Below, in pieces: positions 32,577-40,022 of a stretch of DNA of 64,000 bases; positions within the stretch are counted from its first letter, which is position 1, and each line of letters opens with the position of its first letter. The notes beneath the pieces were generated by a model. That model searched no databases. It worked only from the letters and a program-made list of their open reading frames with translations, and was not told where the DNA came from. The stretch is from DASZHJ01 sp035517495 (GTDB lineage Bacteria > Pseudomonadota > Alphaproteobacteria > ATCC43930 > CGMCC-115725), in contig DATIYT010000144.1 in assembly GCA_035517495.1 (NCBI GenBank), positions 1 through 64,000 of the forward strand, given 5' to 3'. A program made the translations under genes and the position numbers.

Positions 32577-33521
32577 TCAGCTCAGATAGAAGTTAGCGAT
32601 CTCGGTGCCCAGCAGCATTGTTCGGTCGATGAAGTCGGTGAGAAACTCGTGCAAGCCGGTTTGGAAGATGTCGCGGATTCGCCCGAAGCGCAACTTCGCG
32701 TACATCTCGCCGCAAAGACGATGGCATTCGCCGCGCCTGCCGCCGTGGCTCTCCGCGAGCAGATCGAGATGGCGCGCCATTTGCTCATAACAGGAAAGCA
32801 GCGACCGCGGCATCTCCGGTCGAAGGATGAGCAATTCGGCCACGAGCCAAGGCTTCAGCCGCTCCTGGTAGACCCAGTGGTAAGCGCGCAGCGCCGAAAC
32901 CGAGCGCAGAATTGCCTGCCATTGATAGTAGTCGAGCGCGCCACCGACCCCTTCGTCCTGGGGCAGCAGAACAAAATACTTGACGTCGAGAATGCGGGCG
33001 GTGTTGTCGGCGCGCTCGATGAATGTGCCGAGTCGCGTGAAATAGTAGGCGTCGTTGCGCAGCATGGTGCTGGCGTAGGCGCCGTTGAAGAGCTGCGAGC
33101 GTTCCTTCACCCAGTCGAGAACGTCGATGACGTTGTCGGCGCTCGCGGTATCGGCGATCAGCTCGCGGGCGCGCAGCCAAGTGTCGTTGAGCGCGTCCCA
33201 CATGTCGACGGTGAGGGCCGTGCGCACCGCGCGGGCGTTGCGCCGCGCCGTCTCGATGCAGGAGAGGATGCTCGAGGGATTCTCGCTGTCGCGCACGAGA
33301 TAATCGAGCACCGAGTCGCTCTTGGCTTCGGCATATTTCGAGAAATACCCGGCGTCGCATCCCGTCGCGATCAGGGTCGAGATCCACTCGTTGCCGCCGC
33401 TCCCGAGCGAGAGTGCGACGCTGGACATGCGGTGTCCGACCAGCACCGTGCGCGCCACGTTCTCGGCGCGCTCCATGTAGCGCGCGAGCCAGTAGAGGCT
33501 GTCGGCGGTGCGGCTCAGCAT
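32577..33521 (-). CDS. Alpha-E domain protein
   Basis: A 314-residue all-helical protein of the alpha-E family. The start MLSRTADSLYWLARYMERAENVAR is the family hallmark, with ARRNARAVR and RLGTFIERADNTARILDVK further on. The biochemical role is unknown; it always accompanies the circularly permuted ATP-grasp. It begins 4 bases after the ATP-grasp stop and ends 13 bases before the transglutaminase. Confidence 0.93.
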   Translation of the reverse strand: MLSRTADSLYWLARYMERAENVARTVLVGHRMSSVALSLGSGGNEWISTLIATGCDAGYFSKYAEAKSDSVLDYLVRDSENPSSILSCIETARRNARAVRTALTVDMWDALNDTWLRARELIADTASADNVIDVLDWVKERSQLFNGAYASTMLRNDAYYFTRLGTFIERADNTARILDVKYFVLLPQDEGVGGALDYYQWQAILRSVSALRAYHWVYQERLKPWLVAELLILRPEMPRSLLSCYEQMARHLDLLAESHGGRRGECHRLCGEMYAKLRFGRIRDIFQTGLHEFLTDFIDRTMLLGTEIANFYLS

Positions 33522-33525
33522 CGAC

Positions 33526-34968
33526 TCATTTCTCCAGCACCCAAGTGTCCTTGGTTCCGCCGCCTTGGCTTGAGTTGACCACCAGCGACCCCTCGCGCAA
33601 TGCCACTCGCGTAAGGCCGCCCGGCACGATGCGAATCTCCCGGCCGCTCAGCACGAAGGGCCTCAAATCGACGTGGCGCGGCTGGATCGCCCCTTGCACC
33701 AGGGTCGGGCAGGTCGAGAGCGCCAGGGTCGGTTGCGCTATGTAGTCGGCCGGTCGCGTCCTGAGCTTGGCGGCGAAAGCTTCCAGCTCGGCGCGGCTCG
33801 CATGCGGCCCGATCAGCATGCCGTAACCGCCGGAGCCGCGCGCTTCCTTCACCACGAGATGGTCCAGGTGCTCCAGCACGAAGGCGAGATCCTTGGGATC
33901 GCCGCACTGGTAAGTCGGAACGTTGCTCAGAATAGGTTCCTCGCCGAGATAGAACCGCACCATGCGGGAAACATAGGGATAGATGCTCTTGTCGTCGGCG
34001 ATACCCGCGCCGACCGCGTTCGCGAGGGTCACGTTTCCGGCGCGGTAGGCGTTGAAAAGCCCCGGCGTGCCCAGCAGGGAATCCGGAAGGAAGGTCAGCG
34101 GATCGACGTAGGCGTCGTCGATCCGGCGATAGATCACGTCGACACGCTTCGGTCCTTCGGTCGTGCGCATGTAGACGATGTTGTCGTCGACCACGAGGTC
34201 CGCGCCCTCGACCAGCTCGATCCCCATTTCGTCCGCTAGGAAAGAATGCTCGTAATAAGCGCTGTTGTGCGCCCCCGGCGTCAGCAGCACCACGACCGGA
34301 TCGCCCTCGCAATGCGCGGGCGCCACGGAGCGCAGCACGTCGAGCAGCTCCTCGGGGTAATGCGAGACCGGCGCGATGCGATGGCGCCCATAAAGGTCGG
34401 GGAAGAGCCGCATCATCGCCTCGCGGTTCTCCAGCATGTAGGAGACGCCCGAGGGGGTGCGGCAATTGTCCTCGAGCACATAGAAGGTGTCCGCATCCAC
34501 TCGAACCACATCGATGCCGGCAATGTGGATGTAAGTCCTGGCCGGCGGGTCGAAGCCCTGCATCTCCGGGCGGAAGCTCTCGTTGTGCAGGATCAGGGCT
34601 TCCGGTATCCCTTCGGCGCGCAGGATTTCGCGGTCGTGATAGACATCCCAGAGAAAGGCGTTGAGGGCACGCACCCGCTGCTCGAGGCCCCGCTTCAGCA
34701 GCGTCCACTCCGCGGCGCTCAGGATGCGAGGAATGATGTCGAAGGGTATGAGGCGTTCGGGATCGCCGCCCTCGGAATAGATCGAGAAGGTGACGCCGAT
34801 GCGGCGGAACAACAGCTCAGCCTCGCCGCGCTTTAACGCGAGCTTGTCGCAGTCGGTCTCGCGCAGCCATTGCTGGACGCGCTCGTAGTGCGAAAAGCAG
34901 CGCTCATGCCCACCCATCTCATCGAAGGCGTTGGCGTAGGTTGGGCCGGTGTCCTCGGCATTGTTCAT
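33526..34968 (-). CDS. Circularly permuted type 2 ATP-grasp protein
   Basis: A 480-residue predicted ATP-dependent carboxylate-amine ligase. Family features are FDEMGGHERCFSHYERV at the N-terminus, IPRILSAAEW, YVLEDNCRTPSGVSYML, the permuted ATP-grasp segments VKEARGSGGYGMLIGP and HVDLRPFVLSGREIRIVPGG, and SSQGGGTKDTWVL at the end. The ATG at 34966-34968 has GGAGG upstream. It heads the ATP-grasp/alpha-E/transglutaminase operon. The Anbu proteasome-like peptidase often found with these genes is absent here. Confidence 0.92.
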   Translation of the reverse strand: MNNAEDTGPTYANAFDEMGGHERCFSHYERVQQWLRETDCDKLALKRGEAELLFRRIGVTFSIYSEGGDPERLIPFDIIPRILSAAEWTLLKRGLEQRVRALNAFLWDVYHDREILRAEGIPEALILHNESFRPEMQGFDPPARTYIHIAGIDVVRVDADTFYVLEDNCRTPSGVSYMLENREAMMRLFPDLYGRHRIAPVSHYPEELLDVLRSVAPAHCEGDPVVVLLTPGAHNSAYYEHSFLADEMGIELVEGADLVVDDNIVYMRTTEGPKRVDVIYRRIDDAYVDPLTFLPDSLLGTPGLFNAYRAGNVTLANAVGAGIADDKSIYPYVSRMVRFYLGEEPILSNVPTYQCGDPKDLAFVLEHLDHLVVKEARGSGGYGMLIGPHASRAELEAFAAKLRTRPADYIAQPTLALSTCPTLVQGAIQPRHVDLRPFVLSGREIRIVPGGLTRVALREGSLVVNSSQGGGTKDTWVLEK

Positions 34969-35327
34969 GGGGCAGCCTCCGCGGCCCGTGGTGAAAGGAG
35001 ATTAAATCCCCGGAGGGTACCGCTGCAAACTTCGCGCCGGTTCGAGCGGTCTCTCGAATTCCCAGCGAATTTCGTGCTTTAGCGGGGATTGCCGCGCCCG
35101 CGACGTTTGCGCGCCCCGATGCGATGCCCAAAAAATACGCAGCGCCGAAAAGATGCCCGGGGGGCGGCGAGGGCAGACTCCCAGAAGTTCGGCGGCTTTC
35201 AGCTCGTGTTGGTGCTCCAACAAGCGCCCCGCCTTCATCCCCCTCGAGCATGACCGTTTGGTTCCGAAGGGGCGCGGTGCTGTCGCTGCGGATCGGGCTC
35301 GCTCCGGCGCCCAACTGATCGAACGGA
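34969..35327. other. Intergenic region without a recognisable gene
   Basis: This 359-base region lies between the start of the ATP-grasp gene and the stop of the MetF homologue, both minus-strand. The frames through it have no family resemblance and poor start context. It probably carries the promoter of the ATP-grasp operon (ribosome site GGAGG at its left edge). I see no terminator hairpin, so read-through from the MetF pair is possible. Confidence 0.4.
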
Positions 35328-36254
35328 TTATCCGCGCCGGCTCACGCGAAACCCACCGCCCACGAGATCGAGCGTGAAGGTGCCGTCGATGACGCCGCGC
35401 ATCCAGGTTGCCGTTTTGGCGGCGCCGCCGAAGCTGAAGAAGTGCAAACCGAGCACTGCCGCGCTCAACGGCGCTTCGGCGAGAGCGCGCACGATTCGCT
35501 CCGGCCCTGCTTCGAGGACAAGCCGCGCGATCGAGGTTTGCCCGCCCAGCAGCGCCTGCATCGATCGGCCGACACCGCAACGCACCGCGAATTTGGCGAG
35601 CGTCGCGATGCTGGCGGGGCCCGCGAGGCCGATCCGCACCGGCGCATCCGCGCCCTGTTCGGGCGCGCGGCTGAGCCAGGCGAGAATCGGTTCGGCCTCG
35701 AAGGTGAATTGGGTCACGACCTCCGCGGTCATGCCGCATTGCCGGACCAAGGCGATTTTGCCGCGCAGCATGCTGCTCAGAACCGGCGCCGGGATGCGCG
35801 GATGCGGTTCCGGGTAGGCGGCGAGCCCGATGGTGCGGAAGCCGTGCTTTTCGAAGAGACCGCTTGCGAGCATCTGCAAGCTGTCGGTATAGGGGCCGGC
35901 CGGCCGGTCGGTGTCGCCGGCAATCGCCAGCGCGCGATCGACCCCGGCTTCGCCGGCGGCGCCGGCGAGGTAGCCATCGAGCTCGCTGAAGCTCGTGAGA
36001 TGACGCGCCGCCACATGCGGCACCGGCACCAGGCCCGCGCGGCGCAGCTCGATCGCGGTCGCAATCATCTCGCGGGGCGTGCCGCCCGGGAGGTGCGTTA
36101 TGAAGACGGCGCTGCCCGCGGGCAACGCTTCGCGGCAGATCGGGATTGCCGCTCGATCGCGCGGGGTCAGCTCGATCGAGGCGCCGCGCATGCGGTCGAC
36201 GATGGCACGCCGCGCCAGGGCTTCCGCACGCTCTTCTGTCGCGACTTCCGTCAT
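35328..36254 (-). CDS. Short methylenetetrahydrofolate reductase homologue
   Basis: A 308-residue TIM-barrel protein of the MetF family. SIELTPRD at about residue 26 corresponds to the SFEFFPP motif with the catalytic Glu; FITHLPGG, RHLTSFSELDGYL and ALAIAGDTDRPAG (matching the RGD region with the catalytic Asp) follow, then the flavin-side GLAAYPEPHPRIP. The family reduces 5,10-methylene-THF to 5-methyl-THF with FAD. It overlaps an HTH-bearing methyltransferase by 4 bases, so it may act on a one-carbon carrier in a dedicated pathway rather than be the housekeeping metF. ATG at 36252-36254. Confidence 0.75.
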   Translation of the reverse strand: MTEVATEERAEALARRAIVDRMRGASIELTPRDRAAIPICREALPAGSAVFITHLPGGTPREMIATAIELRRAGLVPVPHVAARHLTSFSELDGYLAGAAGEAGVDRALAIAGDTDRPAGPYTDSLQMLASGLFEKHGFRTIGLAAYPEPHPRIPAPVLSSMLRGKIALVRQCGMTAEVVTQFTFEAEPILAWLSRAPEQGADAPVRIGLAGPASIATLAKFAVRCGVGRSMQALLGGQTSIARLVLEAGPERIVRALAEAPLSAAVLGLHFFSFGGAAKTATWMRGVIDGTFTLDLVGGGFRVSRRG

Positions 36255-37663
36255 GCCGAATCCCGCTTGCGCGAGATAACGTAGGACTCGTCCCAGAACC
36301 AGAGTCCGCCGTGGCGTTGCAGAACCTCCTTGGTGGCTTCGAGGTAGCGGCCGCTGCTCACCACTTCGGAGAGGCGATGATCCTCGATCTGCGCCACATA
36401 GATGGCGGCATTCCACGCCGCGAACAGGGTCGAGGTGCCGATCGACGCGCTGATCTCGGTCGGCAGCGTGTGCATTTCGTAGCGGAACAGCGAACGCGCG
36501 TCGGAATAGGTGTTGAAATTGAGATCGCGCGCCGCACCGGCCAGCTCTTTCTTGGTTGCATGCAGAACTTGGTGCCGGTCGGTTCCGAACGGATTCTCGC
36601 CGGGCCAGACCTGCTGGATGATCTCGAGCCCCGGGTCCTGGCCGCGTGAATGGATGCCGATGAGGCGACCGCCGGGGCCGAGGCTGCGCGCGAGCGGCGC
36701 CACCACGCGGCGCGCCTTGAATTCCACGGGCGCCCTCGCGCGGTAGGGCTGCGAGGCGATCACCAGATCGTAGTCTGCCTGCGCCGCGCCGCGCCGGGGC
36801 CGCACGCTCTCGAGCAGGAAGCGATAGTCGTCGCGATAGATCACCAGCACCACCGGCTTCTCGTAGACGGGATTGCCGCTGGTGGCGCTGAGGCGAGCGC
36901 GCCAGTTCTCCGCGAGAAACGGCTGCAGCGCCGTGATCTGCTCCTCGAATTCGTGCGCGGTGTTGCCCTGCATCCGGAGCTCGTGCCAAACCAGGCTCGT
37001 CGCGCCGGTGACCGTGCTGGGCGCGAGCCACGGCGATTCCGCGTAGTACATATTGGTCATGACCAGCACGGTCGAGGGGTGCTCGAAGAATCGGTCCGGC
37101 ATCTTCTCGAGCGCAAGCCGCACGTCCTCGAGGCTGATCTCCTTGCCGACGATGTAGAACGGCATCGTCGGGAAGCGGTGGTGCATCGCGCGCATGACCC
37201 GTGTCAGCACGGTTCCATCGCCGGTTCCGGCGTCGAACACGCGGACCGCCGGTGGGCGCGGATGGATGTTCGCGAGCTCCAAGGCCACGCGGTCGGCGAT
37301 CACCCATTTTTCGCCGCATGTGGTGACGAACAGCAGGTACTTCTGACGGTTGTCATAGAAGCGGAACCCGCGCTCAGGGGACGCGGGCGCGCGATTTGAA
37401 TGATCCGATGTTGCGGCGCTCGGGCTTTCGGCGTGGCCGTTCTTCCGCGAGCGCCGCCCGGGTTCCGGTTGCGAGTGAATGAAGCCGCGCACGCGTTCAA
37501 CCGTTTCGGCGGTCACATGACCGCCGAAACGCAGCCGGCTCACCAGCTTGCCGTCATTGACCGCAAGCCGCCCGAAGGTCGATTCGGCCATGCCGACGCG
37601 GCGGCAATAAGACGCGATCTCGGTCAGCAGGACTTCGCTGTCATCGGCAATGCGTTCCGCCAT
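36251..37663 (-). CDS. SAM-dependent methyltransferase with N-terminal HTH-like segment
   Basis: A 470-residue protein. Residues 1-60 (LLTEIASYCRRVGMAESTFG, then RLAVNDGKLVSRLRFGGHVT and ETVERVRGFI) look like a small helix-turn-helix; a Ser/Pro-rich linker leads to a class I methyltransferase domain with motif I VRVFDAGTGDGTVLTRVM at about residue 150. It ends EVLQRHGGLWFWDESYVI. The substrate is unknown. The ATG at 37661-37663 is preferred because the frame upstream is antisense to imuA. Operator-like repeats at 37709-37741 lie just upstream, so autoregulation by its own HTH is possible. Coupled to the MetF homologue. Confidence 0.7.
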   Translation of the reverse strand: MAERIADDSEVLLTEIASYCRRVGMAESTFGRLAVNDGKLVSRLRFGGHVTAETVERVRGFIHSQPEPGRRSRKNGHAESPSAATSDHSNRAPASPERGFRFYDNRQKYLLFVTTCGEKWVIADRVALELANIHPRPPAVRVFDAGTGDGTVLTRVMRAMHHRFPTMPFYIVGKEISLEDVRLALEKMPDRFFEHPSTVLVMTNMYYAESPWLAPSTVTGATSLVWHELRMQGNTAHEFEEQITALQPFLAENWRARLSATSGNPVYEKPVVLVIYRDDYRFLLESVRPRRGAAQADYDLVIASQPYRARAPVEFKARRVVAPLARSLGPGGRLIGIHSRGQDPGLEIIQQVWPGENPFGTDRHQVLHATKKELAGAARDLNFNTYSDARSLFRYEMHTLPTEISASIGTSTLFAAWNAAIYVAQIEDHRLSEVVSSGRYLEATKEVLQRHGGLWFWDESYVISRKRDSA

Positions 37664-37708
37664 GCCTGCAGTGTCCGCGTTTGCGGGGGGATCGGCAACC
37701 ACAATTCT

Positions 37709-37741
37709 GCCCACTTCAAAAGTGGGCAAGAAAGTGGGCAA
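37709..37741 (-). promoter_or_regulatory. Three-half-site operator upstream of the HTH-methyltransferase
   Basis: TGCCCACTT-CAA-AAGTGGGCA (37709-37729) is a perfect 9-bp inverted repeat, and a third copy, AAGTGGGCA, follows at 37733-37741, exactly 12 bases after the second. The cluster lies 46-78 bases upstream of the methyltransferase ATG and 14 bases from the imuA -35 box. The regulator is not known; the HTH-like segment of the methyltransferase itself is a candidate. Confidence 0.5.
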
Positions 37742-37754
37742 AAATATAAGGCTC

Positions 37755-37787
37755 TTGACGATCTGGCCATGAGAACAAACAATGAAC
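37755..37787 (+). promoter_or_regulatory. LexA-regulated (SOS) promoter of imuA-imuB-dnaE2
   Basis: The box GAAC-AAACAAT-GAAC (37773-37787) is a perfect match to the alphaproteobacterial LexA site GAAC-N7-GAAC. It overlaps the -10 (AACAAT, 37778-37783), which stands 17 bases from the -35 TTGACG (37755-37760), so LexA binding would block polymerase. Confidence 0.85.
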
Positions 37788-37819
37788 ATCTTTTGCAGCC
37801 GCTCGTATGGGAGCGAGGC

Positions 37820-38587
37820 ATGAAACGACAGGAAGGGCTGGCCGGCCTGAAACGCGAGATTGAGGGATTGGCGCGCGCGGCGCGAACGGACCACGGCGTC
37901 CTGCCTTTCGACGTGCCTGCCGTGGATGTGGTGCTTCCCGAAGGCGGGCTCGCGCGCGGCGTTCTGCATGAGTTCGGCGGGATTGGCGGCGATGCGGAGG
38001 ATGGCGCGGTGGCAGCCGCTTTTTTGGCCGGCATCCTCGCCCGTCTCAAACCGCCGCTTCCCGTGCTCTGGTGTCTCGCACACGAAGACCTGCATGCGCC
38101 GGGGCTGCTTGCACGGGGCCTTGCGCCCGAACGGCTTCTCTGCGTGCGGGCACGCGACGACCGTACCGTCCTCGAGGCGATGGAGGACGGGCTCAAAGTG
38201 CGGGCGCTCGCCGCCGTCGTGGGCGAAGTCGGCGACCTCCCGCTGACCGCGAGCCGGCGCCTGCAATTGGCGGCGCAGCATTCGGGCGTCACCGCCTTCG
38301 TGCTGCGGCGCTGGCGTTGCGCTGGCATGGCGCGGATCGAGCCTACGGCGCCGGTGGCGGCCGTGACGCGCTGGCGGATCGGCGCGCTCCCGAGCGTGCC
38401 GCGGAACGGCGAGCCGGGCGTTGGGCGACCGCTTTGGCGCGTCGAACTGCTGCGCTGCCGCGGCGGTTTTCCCGCCCGTTGGATCATGGAGGCCTCCGAT
38501 GCGACGGGTCATGTCGCTCTGGCTGCCGAGCTGGCCGATCGAGCGCCGGCGCCGGCCGAGCGCCAGCCGTTCCGCCTCGCCGGCTAA
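37820..38587 (+). CDS. imuA: ImuA, RecA-like accessory protein of SOS mutagenesis
   Basis: A 255-residue protein beginning MKRQEGLAGLKREIEGL, with VLHEFGG and LPVLWCLAHEDLHAPGLLA as in ImuA proteins (SulA/RecA-like fold). ImuA works with ImuB and DnaE2 in error-prone bypass of DNA damage. The ATG at 37820 is chosen because GGGAG precedes it and an in-frame ATG at 37770 lies upstream of the expected transcription start in the LexA promoter. Its 3' end overlaps imuB by 89 bases in another frame. Confidence 0.85.
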   Translation: MKRQEGLAGLKREIEGLARAARTDHGVLPFDVPAVDVVLPEGGLARGVLHEFGGIGGDAEDGAVAAAFLAGILARLKPPLPVLWCLAHEDLHAPGLLARGLAPERLLCVRARDDRTVLEAMEDGLKVRALAAVVGEVGDLPLTASRRLQLAAQHSGVTAFVLRRWRCAGMARIEPTAPVAAVTRWRIGALPSVPRNGEPGVGRPLWRVELLRCRGGFPARWIMEASDATGHVALAAELADRAPAPAERQPFRLAG

Positions 38588-40022
38588 TCCCGTCCTGGTC
38601 GCGGATTGGGCGGGTGGCCGCGGCATCGTGACCGCGGTCGATCCCGGCCTCGCCGACAGCCTGACGCCGGGGATGGCACTCGCGGATGCGCGCGCGATGG
38701 CGCCGCGAGCCGTGGTGCTGAACGCCGATCCCGTCGGCGACGCGGCGGCGCTCGCGCGGCTTGCCGCCTGGTGCGGCCGGTACAGCCCATGGACCGCGCC
38801 CGATCAGCCCGACGGGATCTGGCTTGATCTGACGGGAGCGGCGCATTTGCGCGGCGGCGAGCACGTGCTGGCGGAGGAGCTGATCGGCCGGCTCAAGCGC
38901 TTCGGTCTCTCGGCGCGTGCCGCGATCGCCGAGACGCCGGGCGCTGCTTGGGCGCTTGCGCGCGAGGGAAGTGCCGGGATCATGGCGGTGCCGGAAGGCG
39001 CGACGCGGGTGGCGCTTGCTCCGCTGCCGGTGCGCGCCTTGCGCCTCGCCGCGGAAACCGCGGAGCTGCTGGACCGGCTGGGACTCCGCCGCATCGGCGA
39101 TCTCTATAAATTGCCGCGCCCGGCGCTGGTGGCGCGCTTCGGCTTCGTCACGGCCGAGCGCCTCGATCAAGCGCTAGGGCTTCTCGCCGAGCCGCTCTCG
39201 CCGCTGCCGCCCGCGCCCATCCGCTCGAGCCATCGCCGCTTCGCCGAGCCGATCCAACGGCCGGAGGATCTCGCCGCCGCCACCGCTTCGCTCGCGGAAG
39301 CGCTCTGCCGGCGCCTCGCCGAAGCGGGGGCGGGCGGGCGCCGGCTCGCGCTCAATTTTTACCGCCTCGACGGCGTGGTCCTCACCCTCGAAGCCGGCAC
39401 CGCGCAGGCAAGCCGCGATCCGCGCCATCTCGCGCGCCTCTTTGCCGAGCGCCTCGACCGCATCGACCCTGATCTCGGCATCGAGGACATGCGCTTGACG
39501 GCATTGCTGGTCGAGCCCCTCGGGGGCGAGCAGGCACCGTTCGACGGCACTGGATTGGGTGGCGGGGGGACGGACGCGACCTTGGCGGCCCTGGTGGACC
39601 GGCTGGAGAACCGCCTGGGCGCAAGTTCGGTCGGTCGCTATCGGCCACGCGACAGCCACATCCCCGAGCGGGCGGCGGAGCGCGTACCCGCCCTGACGAC
39701 GGGGGCGGGTGGCACTCCCTGGCAACCCGATCGCCTGCGGCCGGTCCGGCTGCTGCCGCGTCCCGAGCCGATCGAGGCGACGGCGCCGATCCCCGATGAT
39801 CCGCCGGTGCAGTTCCGCTGGCGCCGCCGGGTACATCGGGTGCGTGCCGCCGACGGTCCCGAGCGCATTCTCGGTGAGTGGTGGCGCGACCCCGGCGAGC
39901 CGATGCTGCGCGACTACTACTGCGTCGAAGACGAGCAGGGCCGCCGCTTCTGGCTTTATCGCGCCGGATTGCATCAGGCCGGAACGACGCCGCGCTGGTT
40001 CCTGCACGGGTTCTTCGCATGA
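38499..40022 (+). CDS. imuB: ImuB, Y-family polymerase-like protein
   Basis: A 507-residue protein of the Y-family fold that lacks the polymerase acidic residues: the first motif reads SLWLPSWPIERRRR, with no DxD, and the second reads GIWLDLTGAAHLRGGE. Known ImuB proteins are likewise inactive and act as adaptors for DnaE2 and the sliding clamp. The helix-hairpin-helix region is LGLRRIGDLYKLPRPALVARFG. The ATG at 38499 has GGAGG upstream. The stop overlaps the dnaE2 start (ATGA). Confidence 0.9.
   Translation: MRRVMSLWLPSWPIERRRRPSASRSASPANPVLVADWAGGRGIVTAVDPGLADSLTPGMALADARAMAPRAVVLNADPVGDAAALARLAAWCGRYSPWTAPDQPDGIWLDLTGAAHLRGGEHVLAEELIGRLKRFGLSARAAIAETPGAAWALAREGSAGIMAVPEGATRVALAPLPVRALRLAAETAELLDRLGLRRIGDLYKLPRPALVARFGFVTAERLDQALGLLAEPLSPLPPAPIRSSHRRFAEPIQRPEDLAAATASLAEALCRRLAEAGAGGRRLALNFYRLDGVVLTLEAGTAQASRDPRHLARLFAERLDRIDPDLGIEDMRLTALLVEPLGGEQAPFDGTGLGGGGTDATLAALVDRLENRLGASSVGRYRPRDSHIPERAAERVPALTTGAGGTPWQPDRLRPVRLLPRPEPIEATAPIPDDPPVQFRWRRRVHRVRAADGPERILGEWWRDPGEPMLRDYYCVEDEQGRRFWLYRAGLHQAGTTPRWFLHGFFA

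Noticed and set aside
34919..35314. 131-codon minus-strand frame upstream of the ATP-grasp gene
   Set aside because: No family features, overlaps the ATP-grasp start in another frame, poor start context; treated as intergenic.
35328..36254. Housekeeping metF
   Set aside because: The N-terminal motif reads SIELTPRD rather than the usual FEFFPP, and the gene is coupled to an HTH-methyltransferase; a specialised MetF homologue is a safer call.
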